NCBI GenBank assembly: GCA_900404475.1
Contig: OUQQ01000090.1
Location: forward strand, 1 to 38,226
Reading direction: 5' to 3'
From: Spongospora subterranea
Lineage: Eukaryota; Endomyxa; Phytomyxea; Plasmodiophorida; Plasmodiophoridae
DNA: 38,226 bases
Part shown: positions 20,768 through 31,821 of the stretch, in pieces
Layout of the letters: each line of letters starts with the position of its first letter
How positions within the stretch are numbered: the first letter of the stretch is position 1
Notes under the pieces: generated by a model
Told to the model about the DNA's origin: nothing
Database searches by the model: none
The model's input: only the letters and a program-made list of their open reading frames with translations
Translations under genes and position numbers: made by a program

Positions 20768-23700
20768 ATGAGTGGGCCAGGGGGTGGAGGACTGGTATCT
20801 GGTAAGATTGGAGAGGCAGCCCCATCGATATGGAGAGGGCAGAGGTAGATACATGCGATTGACTCGCTCCGCCCGTCTTCATCATCCAATGGCACAGGCT
20901 CCGACACCAACAGCAAGCCGCTAAGTTCAACCAGGAACAGGAGCTGGGTCAACTTCGCAGGCGACGCCAGCAAGAAGCGCTTGAAGAACGACGTCAGCTG
21001 ATCCAACACTACTCCAATTATGGAATGGCGAATCAGATCGACTCAAACGATATTGCGGAAGTGATTGGGCAACACGATCTCGAACAGCTGCTGGACAGAA
21101 ATCAGAACTTGCTACAATTGACGCCGCCGAGGCCATCGACGACAGCAAATGCTCTTCCTGAAATTGCCAATCGACCAACTCAAGTTCCTCAGGTGCTACA
21201 ATTGCAAGAAACAGAACGGGAACGGCGCCATCGCCTTAGACAGATGGAAATCCAAATCAAGTCGCAGCAATCCAAACAACAAGCACGGTCAGAATATCTG
21301 AAAAAACTGGATCAAGAACGAAAATCGCAAGCTCAACAGAATGAGAGGATTAACGATCACGGGACGACTGTGGAACCCAAATATGATCGAGGGAATTGGG
21401 GGACACCAACTCCATCAGATTCTGGATATAGTTTGGCTCATCATGGGTCACCAACCTCATTTCAACCTCAATATCAATCTAGTGCTAATAACCATCAGTT
21501 CGACCAACATCAGGTTTTCGACCAGAATCCTTACCAGGTCCTGAACGCTGCCACCAATTTTCCACAGACACGTTCTGTAAATACAACTTCGGTACCGCTG
21601 CAGCAATATTCCGATGATATTGATCAGTATCCCGAACGGCATCAATCGCCTGCCCCTCGACGAAATCGAACCACTGGTCGCGCCAATCTTAATCGATCCG
21701 ACCCTCAATATGATGAGCTTTTCAACAGCGACAAGCGAATTGACAGTAGGGCGGCAAATACAGATAATGGAGATAATAATGAGGAAATACGCTCATTGAC
21801 TAGATTCGATGAGCGATCTCAGGCTGATCAATCATCAACAAATAATGCACATGCTCGAGACTTCAAAAATCAAATTGCGATTGAAAAAATAGAAACGATC
21901 AATGGTCATAACGACCAGGGAAATCGAAGGAGTAAAGAGACATATGATCCAATAACTGGTCGTGGAGATCGACACTCAGGATATTTGGTGGGATTGAATC
22001 AGCCTCGGTTGAGTGAGAATCAGAACAAGAGGGAATATGCCCGAGCATTAGAGGAACAGATTGAAGAGCAAAGAAAGAAAAAGGAAACTGTGACTCGACG
22101 AGATCACGGGGCAAATGAAAAGAATCAGCAAAATAATGATTGGTTTTCTTTGGGATTCGAGGAAAAGAGTGAAACAGACAGAATTCAGCAGCAGAAAGAG
22201 TATGGGCGAGAACTTCAACGGCAAATGGATGAACATGCGAATAAAGGTGTTGAACGGGTTAAAGCTGCGGTTAGAGAGAGATCAAACTCCCCAATATCAA
22301 TTGGATACGGGCTGGGCAATCGGGATTTGGATCGGAGGAGCAAGCTGGAATATGCAAAAGCGTTGCAGGAACAGATCAGGGAAGGGGAAGAAAGGCGGCG
22401 TCAACATCGACACCTGAATCGTGATCCCGACATGGGTCATGATCATTCGCCTTCATCAAAATTTGGACAAAGGGTTCAAACCACGAGACAAAAAGGTCAA
22501 ACCATTGATCACGACACACAAATGGGTCATGATCATTCGCCTTCATCAAAATTTGGACAAAGGATTCAAACCACGAGACAAAAAGGTCAAACCATTGATC
22601 ACGACACACAAAAATATGCAAGAGAATTACAGGACCAACTCAATGGGAGAAATCATCAGCAAAATCCAGGAGACGGATTTAATCCAAACGGGGAAGGTCG
22701 ACAAGATCATTGGCGTGGTGAATCTGGACAAAGAGAATTAGGAGAAGGTGAAGGGGGTCATACGAAAGGTGGTTTGGGTCAAGGACAGGATATCAATGGG
22801 GATACTGAGATAATGTGGTCACCAATTCTAGGAAGAGGAGAACGAACAGATCGGCTTATTGAGTTAACTGATAAACGGCGATATGCAGAAGAGCTAGAAG
22901 AGCAGATCCAGGAGAGACGTAGCAGTAAGAACTTATCAGAGGAAAATGGGAATGGGGCAATAGGGACCTCGCGAGCAACCCTTGGGATGGGGTTGGCTCC
23001 TGAATCGGGATCAGTACAGGCGGCGAAACGGGCCAAGGAGGAGAAGTACAGAGCGGTGCTAATGCAACAGATGGAAGAGAGGGAGAGACAGAAACGGAAC
23101 GAGAAGGTCAGGGAGATGGAGGAGGAAGCCAATTGGGCCATGAAGTTGGCTAAGGAAAATGAGGAACTTCAGAATCGTCTGATTGCTGAAAAGGCCTTAG
23201 AAGAATCGATGAAGAAAGGTGTTTTAGAAAAACAGATAAGTCCTACACGAGGAGATAAGGGACAGAAGGATTATTTAAATAAGGAAGAAGGGAGAACAGC
23301 ACAAGCTAGAGCCAGATTAAATGAACAGAATGATCAACGTGTTGAAAACAACAATAGGGTTGACCGAGGAAAAGGGAATGATGATCCATTCAAGGCTGAG
23401 CCTGTTTCTAACGTCGATAATGGTCCCTCATCTGCACATCTGGGGCAAGGAGCTGTAATGCATGGGGCAAGGGCCCCAGGAGTTCATGACAATACTGAGA
23501 TCATATCAATGTTGATGAATAAGACCAATGAGATTTTAGCCAGGCAGATGAAGTTAGAGGATAACCTGATGGATCAGCTCAATTCTAAATTTTCAAATCA
23601 AAATTCCCGAAATGATCAACCAACTTCCCAACCTGACCCCTTGTTGTCCAAATTCCCTCCTATTACCGTTAACGAGTCCATGGCTGCCAGTTCAGAATGG

Positions 23701-24444
23701 GTTCTTGCCCCATCGTCTCCCTCTTCATCTTCATCTTGGTCTCCATCTCCCCCCCAGTCACCTCCCTTAACTCCACCTCATCGTCTGCATCCTATTCGCT
23801 CATCGCTTCCATCGTTAAGCCAGCTGGTTTACCCCATAGATCGTTCCCAATCTCCACTGACTCCATCCACTCTTCCACAACTTCACAGCCCTTTATCCCC
23901 AGTTCAGTGTTCAGTTCCTTGTCCCGCGATCGATTTTCAGTTGTTGACCAATCCTTATGTTCAAGCTGTCTCTCGATCGCGATTACTCATTCCGGATGAT
24001 GAAGACAACACGGGTTTGACAATATCTTGTCTAGATCCACATCAGAAAGAAGTACATGACCAGCACCAGACGAATTCAACTGATTGCCCTCAGGATAACC
24101 CAGAGTTTAATCCTAACTGGCTGGATGCGCTTCCTGATGTTGATACCGATATCATTCTCAACAGGAATGACGAGAGAATCCAGACCTTAACGGTAAGGCG
24201 GCTAAATCAACTAGTCGCTATCGATATTTGACATACCTTTATCACTTAGAGGCTTGATAATACAATAAACGACCCAAGTCGATGTATTGAGCAGTATTTG
24301 GACCATATGGACCAGTACGATCGGCGCCTCAACATGGAGTCCGTTGATCAAGAAGACGACGAGGACTGTGATACGGCCAGCATTTATGGGAACACAAGAT
24401 GGCTCTCATCAGATCCTAGATACAAAACACGTCGGAGACGTTAG
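20768..24444 (+). CDS. large coiled-coil protein, CSPP1-like
   Basis: The main frame runs uninterrupted to the stop at 24231 (1068 codons from ATG 21025), but in-frame coding extends upstream to about 20900 (FNQEQELGQLRRRRQQEALE). A short first exon MSGPGGGGLVS at 20768 with donor gtaaga is plausible. At the 3' end a gtaagg donor at 24193 and acceptor at 24249 add a clear last exon (CIEQYLDHMDQYDRRLNME...RYKTRRRR, stop 24444). At least five repeats of K-x-x-Y-A-x-x-L-x-x-Q-I-x-E are spaced through a Gln/Asn/Asp-rich, charged protein: REYARALEEQIEEQ, KEYGRELQRQMDEH, LEYAKALQEQIREG, KYARELQDQLNGR, RRYAEELEEQIQER. Such repeats occur in CSPP1/CCDC66-type centrosomal microtubule proteins; that assignment is an inference from pattern. 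A Pro/Ser-rich region (~890-960) precedes the C terminus. Confidence 0.72.
22432..22611 (+). repeat. 90-bp in-frame tandem duplication
   Basis: Two adjacent 90-base units, 22432-22521 and 22522-22611, differ at only one or two bases (a GTT/ATT change makes V/I). Each codes 30 residues beginning MGHDHSPSSKFGQR and ending IDHDTQ. The length is a multiple of three and the frame is kept. The near identity marks a very recent duplication, or a copy-number-variable tract, inside the coiled-coil gene. Confidence 0.95.
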
Positions 24445-25200
24445 AAATTAATCATTTTCGGGGATTAGACTTGATTTGAGAAGGCGGCGATAGTGGGCGA
24501 ACAAAGATCGGGTCCACAAAATGTCACGATTTGGCGTTATTGCCTTCGAATCTCATTATAGCGACGCATTTTAAAAATACAATAAATGAAGCAAGTACAA
24601 AACCATCCTAAAACTTGAATAAATTCCGAAATGTTCGCGGTTCGGCTTTCACAGCAATGCGTATATCTTTTTTGAAGTTGTCTATCGTTCAAAGATAATG
24701 CGTTATAAGAGAACATACCAAATGTTTTGTCAATGGTGTCAACTGCATGAAAGCAGGAATGACCTCAGTTTCAAACATGGAATAATTGCTTGATTTATAC
24801 TGTTGAAGTATAATTCGTTCGTCTACCGTTGTAGAAGTGCGATCCGACGATGTGTGAAGCGTTTGCCATTATCATTGTGCAATAAGTTTAGTTTTGAAAT
24901 AGGGCAATATCGATAATATGATTGCAAAGTTTCTGGAGATGGGTGTTGTGATAAAGTTGTACGGGTCTAGCTCAGCGACACGACACATTTCCTGTGCGAT
25001 TGGGTGCACGAGCGGATACCGGTGGACATGATCTGGTCAGAGTCACAATAGTTTCAGATACCTTATCGCAGGGCAGGCCGGTGCATGACATTAAGGCTGC
25101 AGTAAACACTGACAACTTTCGATGAAACTATGTTTATTATGGTCTAATTTTAGGAACTGTGCCCGATATACACAGCGGTTACCAACTGTCCCAAAAGGTA
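24445..25200. other. intergenic, no gene supported
   Basis: About 750 bases downstream of the coiled-coil gene. AATAAA-like signals at about 24585-24620 could end its transcript. No open frame over 60 codons and no RNA gene seen. The right edge leads into retrotransposon remnants. Confidence 0.4.
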
Positions 25201-25260
25201 CGGCCATCATTCTCGGGTCATTATATACCTAAGACTTTCGGGATCATGACAGTATTCCCC
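25201..25260 (+). repeat. LTR-like direct repeat, copy 1
   Basis: About 57 bases from ggccatcattctcggg to gggatcatgacagtattcc match a second copy at 26223-26280 with a handful of changes. Both continue into diverged ag-ccctagt-cg segments. The copies bracket the gag fragments, as expected of eroded LTR pieces. Full LTR ends were not found. Confidence 0.6.
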
Positions 25261-25442
25261 GTTTAGGAGCGACCCCCATGACCTTCCAGCCCTAGTGCGA
25301 CTTCCTAAATTATCCTCTGACTGGTGAACCGAGAGATGAGAGACGAACAAGAAACAGAGACGAACAACATGCCGTTACATGTAATCCGCGATTGACCCCA
25401 ACATGCTGTGAACATTAAAGGAATCGAACTCACGACCTTGAG

Positions 25443-25532
25443 CTATTGCAGGGTTTGAATGGTTTGTTGCAGTTGCAACATCATGTCGGTTGTGGCAGTT
25501 GTTTGGTGCAGGCTGCCTGGGGCTTCGGAGCT
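25443..25532 (-). pseudogene. truncated gag N terminus, inverted copy
   Basis: Read on the minus strand this gives SSEAPGSLHQTTATTDMMLQ followed by LQQTIQTLQ and a stop. It is clearly homologous to the plus-strand gag start at 25739 onward (SSDAPDSLHQLAATADMMLQ). The copy breaks off after ~30 residues, exactly where foreign sequence begins (25442 downward). Two gag starts therefore face away from each other with about 200 bases between. Confidence 0.75.
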
Positions 25533-25726
25533 GGGATCGTATAATTAGTCGCCAATACACATATCCTTAGTCTCCTTCCTTATCCTAACACCATTATACG
25601 ATCCGCTTGCTTATCAAGGTTTACGTATCTTTCGCCTTCGTTAGGTCTCTTCCCTTTTGTCCATTTGTCTCTTTCTCTCCCTCTCTGCTATCTCCCTTCC
25701 TCATTTCAATTTCGACTTCCCTCAAG

Positions 25727-26225
25727 ATGCGTTCTAACGACCCCAGCTCCGACGCCCCAGACAGTCTGCATCAATTAGCTGCCACAGCCGACATGATGTT
25801 GCAACTGAAACAAACCAGTCAAACCCTGAAACAACTCCAGCTCCAGGAACAAATCCGAACGCTAGAACCCAATCCAACCCCCGGGAATCGAAAGCGCGCC
25901 TGCCTGAGCCATTCAATGGCAACCCGGCGATGGCCAGGGGTTTTATTAATCAAATTCATTAGTGATTCAGCAACAACCATTCACTTATTCCACTGATACT
26001 GCCCGAATCCTACTGGATAGCGTTCCATTAGGATTAGCCAGGAATTGGTTTACTCCCTACTTCGAGACACAGGAATTCTCAACAGTTCCTACTGATATTC
26101 CGACAGCAGTTTGATGACCCAAACCGGGCTGTTCGGGCAGACTCTGCGGCGGATTCACTAGCAACAGTACGTCAAGGAAAGAGATCGGCGGCGGCATATG
26201 CCTCCTACAATATGATGGCTGAAGG
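25727..26225 (+). pseudogene. decayed Ty3/gypsy gag
   Basis: Starts MRSNDPSSDAPDSLHQLAAT at 25727 after a pyrimidine-rich leader. A coiled-coil (MMLQLKQTSQTLKQLQLQ) is followed, after a frame change near 25900, by the gag core LPEPFNGNPAMARGFINQI, then DTARILLDSVPLGLARNWF, and after further stops and shifts FDDPNRAVRADSAADSLATV and RQGKRSAAAYASYNMMAE. These are hallmarks of Ty3/gypsy capsid (retrotrans_gag) proteins. At least two frame changes and internal stops make it non-functional. No protease, reverse transcriptase or integrase follows, so the element lost its interior. Confidence 0.82.
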
Positions 26226-26280
26226 CCATCATTCTCGGGTTTTTATAACCCTAAGACTTTCCGGATCATGACACTAATCC
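26223..26280 (+). repeat. LTR-like direct repeat, copy 2
   Basis: ggccatcattctcggg, then cctaagactttccggatcat: second copy of the sequence at 25201-25260. It directly follows the end of the gag remnant. Sequence after it (to about 26345, ccctcagccctagtcgggc) loosely matches the continuation of copy 1. Confidence 0.6.
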
Positions 26281-26574
26281 TGAAAAGCGATCAAATAATG
26301 AAAAAACACAATCGAGGTTAAGGCCCTCAGCCCTAGTCGGGCATCATTGTTCTCTTCTGCAAATACAGTATGTTAACGATCGGGGACACTAGCGAGGCAA
26401 TCTCAAGAATTGTTGTTGATTCCTATTGATACTGTAAATCGCAACTTGTTTACCAGTGTACATATGTAAACCCTTTGATTTACGGATTGTATTGGCTTTT
26501 GAGAAATGAGATAGTTGAAATAGGCGCCGCTGACGACTAAATGAATATCGTAATTCCATCGTTCAAAACGCCAG

Positions 26575-28064
26575 ATGGCATCGGTCAGGCACTGTTTCAG
26601 GACCTTGTGCAGGTATTTAATGCAATGATAAAATAGATTTACTACACCGATTAAGGGATGTGTCGTATCACCGACGTTATCTGCTGTTTGGAGAGTCGCT
26701 CATTGTTTATATTCATCTGGAGAAGTCGCTGTTAGTTCAGCGAAACTGGACATATCAACAAGTATCCCAATTTTCTGTGGATATTTTATTGCACGATACA
26801 GGATCTGCATCAATCAATGGACATTTCTTCCCGTATATAAGNNNNNNNNNNNNNNGATCCTGATCGCATCGGTTATACGCTTTTATCAGTGATCCTGTTC
26901 AATTTCGTTAACTTTGACATTAATAATAGATGACGGAGTCCAAAAAGCCCATTCTCAGATTCTGTCAGATGAATCTGTTTGCATTGCGATTAGTTTAACC
27001 ATTGGGGAATGTAAATATGATCGAATCAAGGTGATTCTAAGACCACATGGCAGGTAGACCATTGCCAATAGCTCAGATGAAGTTCATAGAACTAATATGG
27101 AGTGTCTTTAATCTCAGATCAGCTGAAATTGCAATGTCTACACTACCTGACATTGACGACATATCATTGTTTACCGCTCCTAATGCATGCCATGACCTTA
27201 TTCGTTCACTCTCTCGCCATGAGCAAAGTCACCATATTATTGGTAAACTATATTGTGTATTTGTACTTGATGGATAAGAAATGATCTTCCATAGATGACA
27301 GCCAACACTTCATCTCGTCATCATCAGATGTGACAGTTGTTGCTCCAGTTTCGATCAAATACCACCACGTATTGTTGTTTTCTTCCACATTATATTGTGT
27401 CGAGATCACTAATACCTTATCCGATGACGATATCATTATCCGTCGAGTCAATGTAATCATGCCTCAACAATCTGAATTTCGATTATACATCGATAGGGAT
27501 AACTTGCCCATATCTTTGTCCCCTGACGATGTAGGAGCGATATTGGTATCTATTTCATCATTGAGGTCGACTTCGTTTCCTTCACCGCTTTTCTCCCTAA
27601 CACTAGAAATTTCATCTTCATCGTCACTTATAACCCATCAGATTGTATTATCAAATAAGGGAATATCGCCTCCAGCACCTATCAGTATCACTTTTAACTG
27701 TCCATCTCGTGTCACAAACCATTCTACGTTTACTATCTCCGTTATGGTAAATAACCTCTCAGGAATCGAAGGCGACCTTTCTGTGATTTTCGATGGAGGG
27801 GAAACGGGGTCGGAATCATACAGTAACAACAATGATTCTCCAACACTCAAGGCAATATTGAATCTTGATAAGATGGTGCCGCTAGGTCCAATAAGTTTGG
27901 GCCAGTCCTGCGCCGCCACTCTGGAATTCCTAGCATTACGAGAAGGTATGGCAAGGATTGATGATGTTGCAGTGCGATCCGAGGCATCTGGAGATGTTTA
28001 TAGGCAGCAAAAGCCATTATATATATTGGTTGTTCCCTACGGGTGCAGTGATTTTTCACATTGA
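26575..28064 (+). CDS. TRAPPC14/MAP11-like protein
   Basis: ATG at 26575 (MASVRHCFRTLC) joins through a 47-nt intron to YHRRYLLFGESLIVYIHLEK, like the start of TRAPPC14 (MAP11, C7orf43). An assembly gap interrupts the next exon. Then SDESVCIAISLTIGE, and after further introns a long last exon with VSIKYHHVLLFSSTLYCVEI, ITFNCPSRVTNHSTFTISVM, LGPISLGQSCAATLEFLALR, ending YRQQKPLYILVVPYG. This beta-sandwich order parallels TRAPPC14, a TRAPP II-associated subunit that helps bring Rabin8 to centrosomes in ciliogenesis. Sequence identity is low, and other TRAPP II beta-sandwich subunits (TRAPPC10/13) are the alternatives. Exon joins between 26856 and 27110 are only partly resolved. Confidence 0.6.
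26842..26855. other. assembly gap (14 N)
   Basis: Fourteen Ns inside an exon of the TRAPPC14-like gene. Coding resumes after it as DPDRIGYTLLSVILF. The true gap length is unknown, so frame across it cannot be checked. Confidence 0.99.
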
Positions 28065-28233
28065 CAGAATTTTGCCGATCCTTGCTCGGTCACTGCATGA
28101 TTCGAATTTTCCCTGGGGTACTAATTAGGCACGCGTATCCTATTAATTTATATCTTGATCGCTTCTGCCACATGCAGAAACGTCGAACATTGATTATTCA
28201 CGGCGTTAGATAGTGATAGTTATCCTCGTCATT

Positions 28234-28848
28234 ATGGTTCGCTTAGTTGAGACTAGTGCTCAACGTCAACTTCGAACAATGCCGTCTGAATCATCATTAC
28301 AAGCCCAGTTGATCACCTACCAAAACGAAATGCGTGATATTTTATCTGATGGAAATGGCTTTACAAATAACGATGACAGTATGGCTGAGAGACGCGTTGT
28401 CGTGCGCGTCCAAGAGCTGTTAGAAGCGAGGAGAGATCTTACCCGGGTATACGGTACCATTCAAGAGGACATCGATACGGTAAGTCATGAGATATGCCAA
28501 TTGCGATACCTGGTCGACCGGCTGGGCAACAACCGGACAACGGCAGGAACGCGACGCGAGTTGGCAGGGGAGCCAGAAGACGAGGCTGATCCGGCTTTGA
28601 TATCAGCACAACTACAGGACTTTGCCCGTGTGAGGATAATGATTGATGCAGCACAGGAGGCGTTACGATCACTAGATGATAGGCGTAACGAGGTGTTCTC
28701 ACGGATCACATCGTTACAGAATATGCTATCTCGCCAGGCCTCTATGGAGAGTGCCTTTGAGAGGAGCCGTATCAATCGCGTATTGGCATTAGAGCAATCA
28801 ATACGCGATATACATGATATGATCAAAACAAGGCAGACGGTAAACTAG
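28234..28848 (+). CDS. small coiled-coil protein, unassigned
   Basis: Single frame of about 204 residues from ATG 28234 (MVRLVETSAQRQLRTMPSES); a second ATG lies 22 codons in. Most of it is helical with heptad patterns: VVRVQELLEARRDLTRVYGT, then EICQLRYLVDRLG, and after a short acidic gap (GEPEDEADP) LQDFARVRIMIDAAQEALRS and ALEQSIRDIHDMIKT. No signal peptide, membrane segment or catalytic motif. Two long helices around a flexible break suggest a scaffold or complex subunit. No family recognised. It lies between the TRAPPC14-like gene and the M13 peptidase, same strand, with its own upstream spacing of about 170 bases. Confidence 0.65.
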   Translation: MVRLVETSAQRQLRTMPSESSLQAQLITYQNEMRDILSDGNGFTNNDDSMAERRVVVRVQELLEARRDLTRVYGTIQEDIDTVSHEICQLRYLVDRLGNNRTTAGTRRELAGEPEDEADPALISAQLQDFARVRIMIDAAQEALRSLDDRRNEVFSRITSLQNMLSRQASMESAFERSRINRVLALEQSIRDIHDMIKTRQTVN

Positions 28849-29081
28849 CTCCGTTTGTGCTGTCTTTTGTTGATCGTTGGTATTAGCTAGAAGCTATGAG
28901 CAGCAGACCTACAAGGGTTAATCGTAACACAGAAGTCAGGCCTATTAGTGAAGATTCGCCTATATCTTGATTTTGGAACCTTAATACACAACACTTTCCT
29001 ATGTTTCCGGTGGCAATGAGTCAACGCTAACATTTAAATTGTCCACAACCTTTTCAGAATCTCTGATAGCGTATTTTTGAA

Positions 29082-31321
29082 ATGATACGGATGGTAATGC
29101 TGACCATGGTTATCATTGTGTGTATGATTTATGGTGGTGACGGATTGAGCCGCCCATCATCGTATGATCAGTATGAGAGCAACATTCGGGCGACCATGAA
29201 CGCAACGGTCGACCCATGTGTGGACTTTTATGAGTATGCATGTGGTGGGTGGATAAACAACAACAAGGATATGGACGGTTCTAAATCTAAAGTATCGAGA
29301 TCGTTTACGGCCACGGCCGATAGCAATATGAAACTACTCAAAGACATCGTGTCATCCGACGAAGTGGATCCGTCGGTTCAAGTGATGTATGGTTCATGTA
29401 TGGACGCGGACGCTATAGAATGCCTGGGTTTAAATATTCCATCACTGCAACTGATATTGCAGGATATTGATCAAGCCCAGAAAATAGAGGATATCATGTT
29501 TATATCGGGGCGAATGCACCAGATTGGCTGTCCATCCTTCTTCAAAATCGACATTGTTGTTGATAAGCGCGATCCCCGTCAATACATCACGTCGATTAGT
29601 GGATCAGGTTTAGTCATGAAAAACCTCAATGATTATCGTGATGGGAAAAACTGCAAACTCGAACCCTATCGCCGATATGTATCTGGTGTATTGGGACTTC
29701 TTGGCGAATCGAACCCCGATCAGTCCGCTGACAGAATCATCCAGATTGAAAAGAATATAGCGGCATGGCAATTGAGAAGTCGCAAAACGACAAGGGGCAA
29801 GGGAGCAGACGCAGGCGAAATGAAAAGGAGCATTGGCCAACTGATCATAGATACGAATGGGTTGGACTGGAGATCGTTTTTTGATTCTGCTGGAATATCA
29901 GCGGATATGATTCTGGTGAACCAACTGGATCGGATCCGGAACATCACTGCGGTTATACAATCAACTCCAATACAAGATCTACGAGACGCACTGAAATTGA
30001 GATTAATTTCATCCCTGTCCAGTTTGCTTCCTCAAGCGTTCGCGAAATCCGCATTTGATTTCTTTGGCAAGACGATAGCGGGTAAGGAAGAAAACAAGGA
30101 ACGGTGGGAGGTGTGCGTTCAGACAACAAATGAACTTGTCGGAGAAAGCATTGGAAAGGTGTTCGTTCAAAAAGTGCTGTCTCGTACGGGGCGAGATTTG
30201 GCCAAAACGATCCTGAAAAGTCTGCAGGATGCTTTCTCGGATATATTGGGGGAGTTAGGGTGGATGGACACTAACACAAGAGCCAAGGCTCAAGAAAAAG
30301 TAAAGAATATTGAGCAACTAGTGGGATATCCAGATACATGGGATACCACTACCGCTTCTGTTCCTATCACGCGAGAACAGCCTTTTCTTGAGAATGTATT
30401 CATCTTGCGGCAGCTGCGCTGGAAATCAAAAGTCAAGTCGCTATCGGAGCCGGTTGACAGAAGGAAATGGACGCAACCGGTCGATACTGTTAATGCATTC
30501 TACAACCCTGTATGAGGACAGCACATTTGATTATTTGCCATACCTCGAGAAGTGACTTTTTATGTGCATAGACAACGAACTCGATCACATTTCCAGCAGG
30601 CATTTTACAAAAGCCATTCTTTAGCTATGATTACCCATTGGCTATGAACTTCGGAGGGATTGGGTTTGCGATGAGCCATGAGTTGGTACACGGGTTCGAT
30701 GATAAAGGTAATTCCTCTTAACTCAACGAACAAATTAGTCAATCTTCTACGACAGGGAGCCAATTTAATCAATATGGAGGAATAGAGAAATGGTGGCCAG
30801 CCCCTGTTGAGGGAGAGTTCAAACGCCGTTTACAATGTTATGCGGATCAATACTCAAAGTTCCCTGCCATCGAAAATCGCACCGATAGCAAAGTAAACGG
30901 AAATACTACAATGGGAGAGAATATTGCGGTACAGGTCTAGAACTGATTTTGGTATGGAACTCAATCTTGCAATTGTCAGGATAATGGCGCTGTTGACATT
31001 GGTTTACATGCTCTGCTAGCATTTGCCAACAAAAATATTAGTGCTCAGACCCAGCAATTGATGATGTCAGAACTCTCTCTTAGGCAACTATACTTTCTAT
31101 CATATGGGCAGGTATTTTGCTCGCGATCCCGGCCCGAATTCGAGTCGCTCCTATCTCAAACAAATCCCCACCCACCGTCCAGGGTTAGGGTTAATGCAGT
31201 CATTGCCAACTCACAACTATTTGGTTCAGCATTCTCCTGTAAGCCCGGTACACCAATGAACCCGATCAAGAAATGTGATCTATGGAAGACCGACCAGGAC
31301 AAAAACTTGAAATCTGATTAA
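29082..31321 (+). CDS. M13 family (neprilysin-like) zinc metallopeptidase
   Basis: Starts with a signal peptide or anchor ([18 protein letters not shown]). The M13 N-terminal signature [15 protein letters not shown] follows. The first exon ends VNAFYNP (substrate-binding Asn-Ala). After a 69-nt intron: [14 protein letters not shown] and the zinc motif [12 protein letters not shown] (HExxH). After another: GSQFNQYGG; after a third: the glutamate zinc ligand [12 protein letters not shown] (ExxxD). The end has [31 protein letters not shown] and C-terminal CDLW. Total about 670-680 residues, normal for M13. All catalytic motifs are intact, so it should be an active secreted or membrane-bound endopeptidase acting on peptides outside the cell or in the secretory pathway. 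Four exons. Confidence 0.93.
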
Positions 31322-31354
31322 TCACTATAAATTGAACTAAGGTTTCCTATCTCT

Positions 31355-31551
31355 TGGATTTCTCGGAGTTCAATTTTCAGTGCAGAGCACATATTTTGAT
31401 TGAAGCTCGACGCACTTGGCGACTGTTTGATAATCACAAACGGCCTGATTTTACGGTTGATGCACGTTATCTGTCGTATACTCGAACCATTCATGATGCT
31501 GTTATTGACCGACTAAAACTCGAACAGTCTAGGGAACAGTTCAAGCACTAA
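31355..31551 (+). CDS. short unassigned frame, possible terminal exon
   Basis: An open frame without its own ATG ends at 31551 (RTWRLFDNHKRPDFTV, then YTRTIHDAVIDRLKLEQ). It begins next to a strong acceptor-like caattttcag (31369-31378), so it could be a last exon whose first exon is hidden or lost. The M13 gene already ends properly at 31321, so it is unlikely to belong to that gene. The composition (charged, helical) looks coding. No family recognised. Confidence 0.3.
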
Positions 31552-31821
31552 AAACATTCCGTTTTTTCTAACACAGTATGTGATACCTGCTGCCTCGTGA
31601 ACTTGCAGCTGATTGTCTGCTGCACCTGACTAAACCTACAACCGTTTGACTGATTTTTTCTTCTCGGGAACTGTACTTTGTGGCTTGTGTAGTGTGGTCA
31701 CCATTACAGTCTAGTCCGGGACACTGTTTAAGTGAAGAAAAGGAGCGCGTGATGGGGAACCACTTGTGGCCTTGTACCTTTGTGCTGTTCACTGTTTGAC
31801 TCTCCAGATAGTTGTTCGCTC

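Noticed and set aside
22376..22621. minus-strand frame with repeated FVCRDQWFDLFVSWF
   Set aside because: The repetition is only the antisense of the 90-bp duplication in the coiled-coil gene.
23697..23999. 100-codon alternative frame in the Ser/Pro-rich part of the coiled-coil gene
   Set aside because: A shadow created by biased codons in a low-complexity segment; the main frame is continuous there.
25418..25440. functional tRNA gene on the minus strand
   Set aside because: Only a T-arm-like piece is present; upstream sequence is gag, so there is no D arm, anticodon arm or acceptor stem.
31181..31193. agggttagggtta, which looks like telomere repeat
   Set aside because: It lies inside the last exon of the M13 peptidase, where it codes the conserved R-V-R-V-N motif. 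Two units by codon coincidence, not an interstitial telomere.
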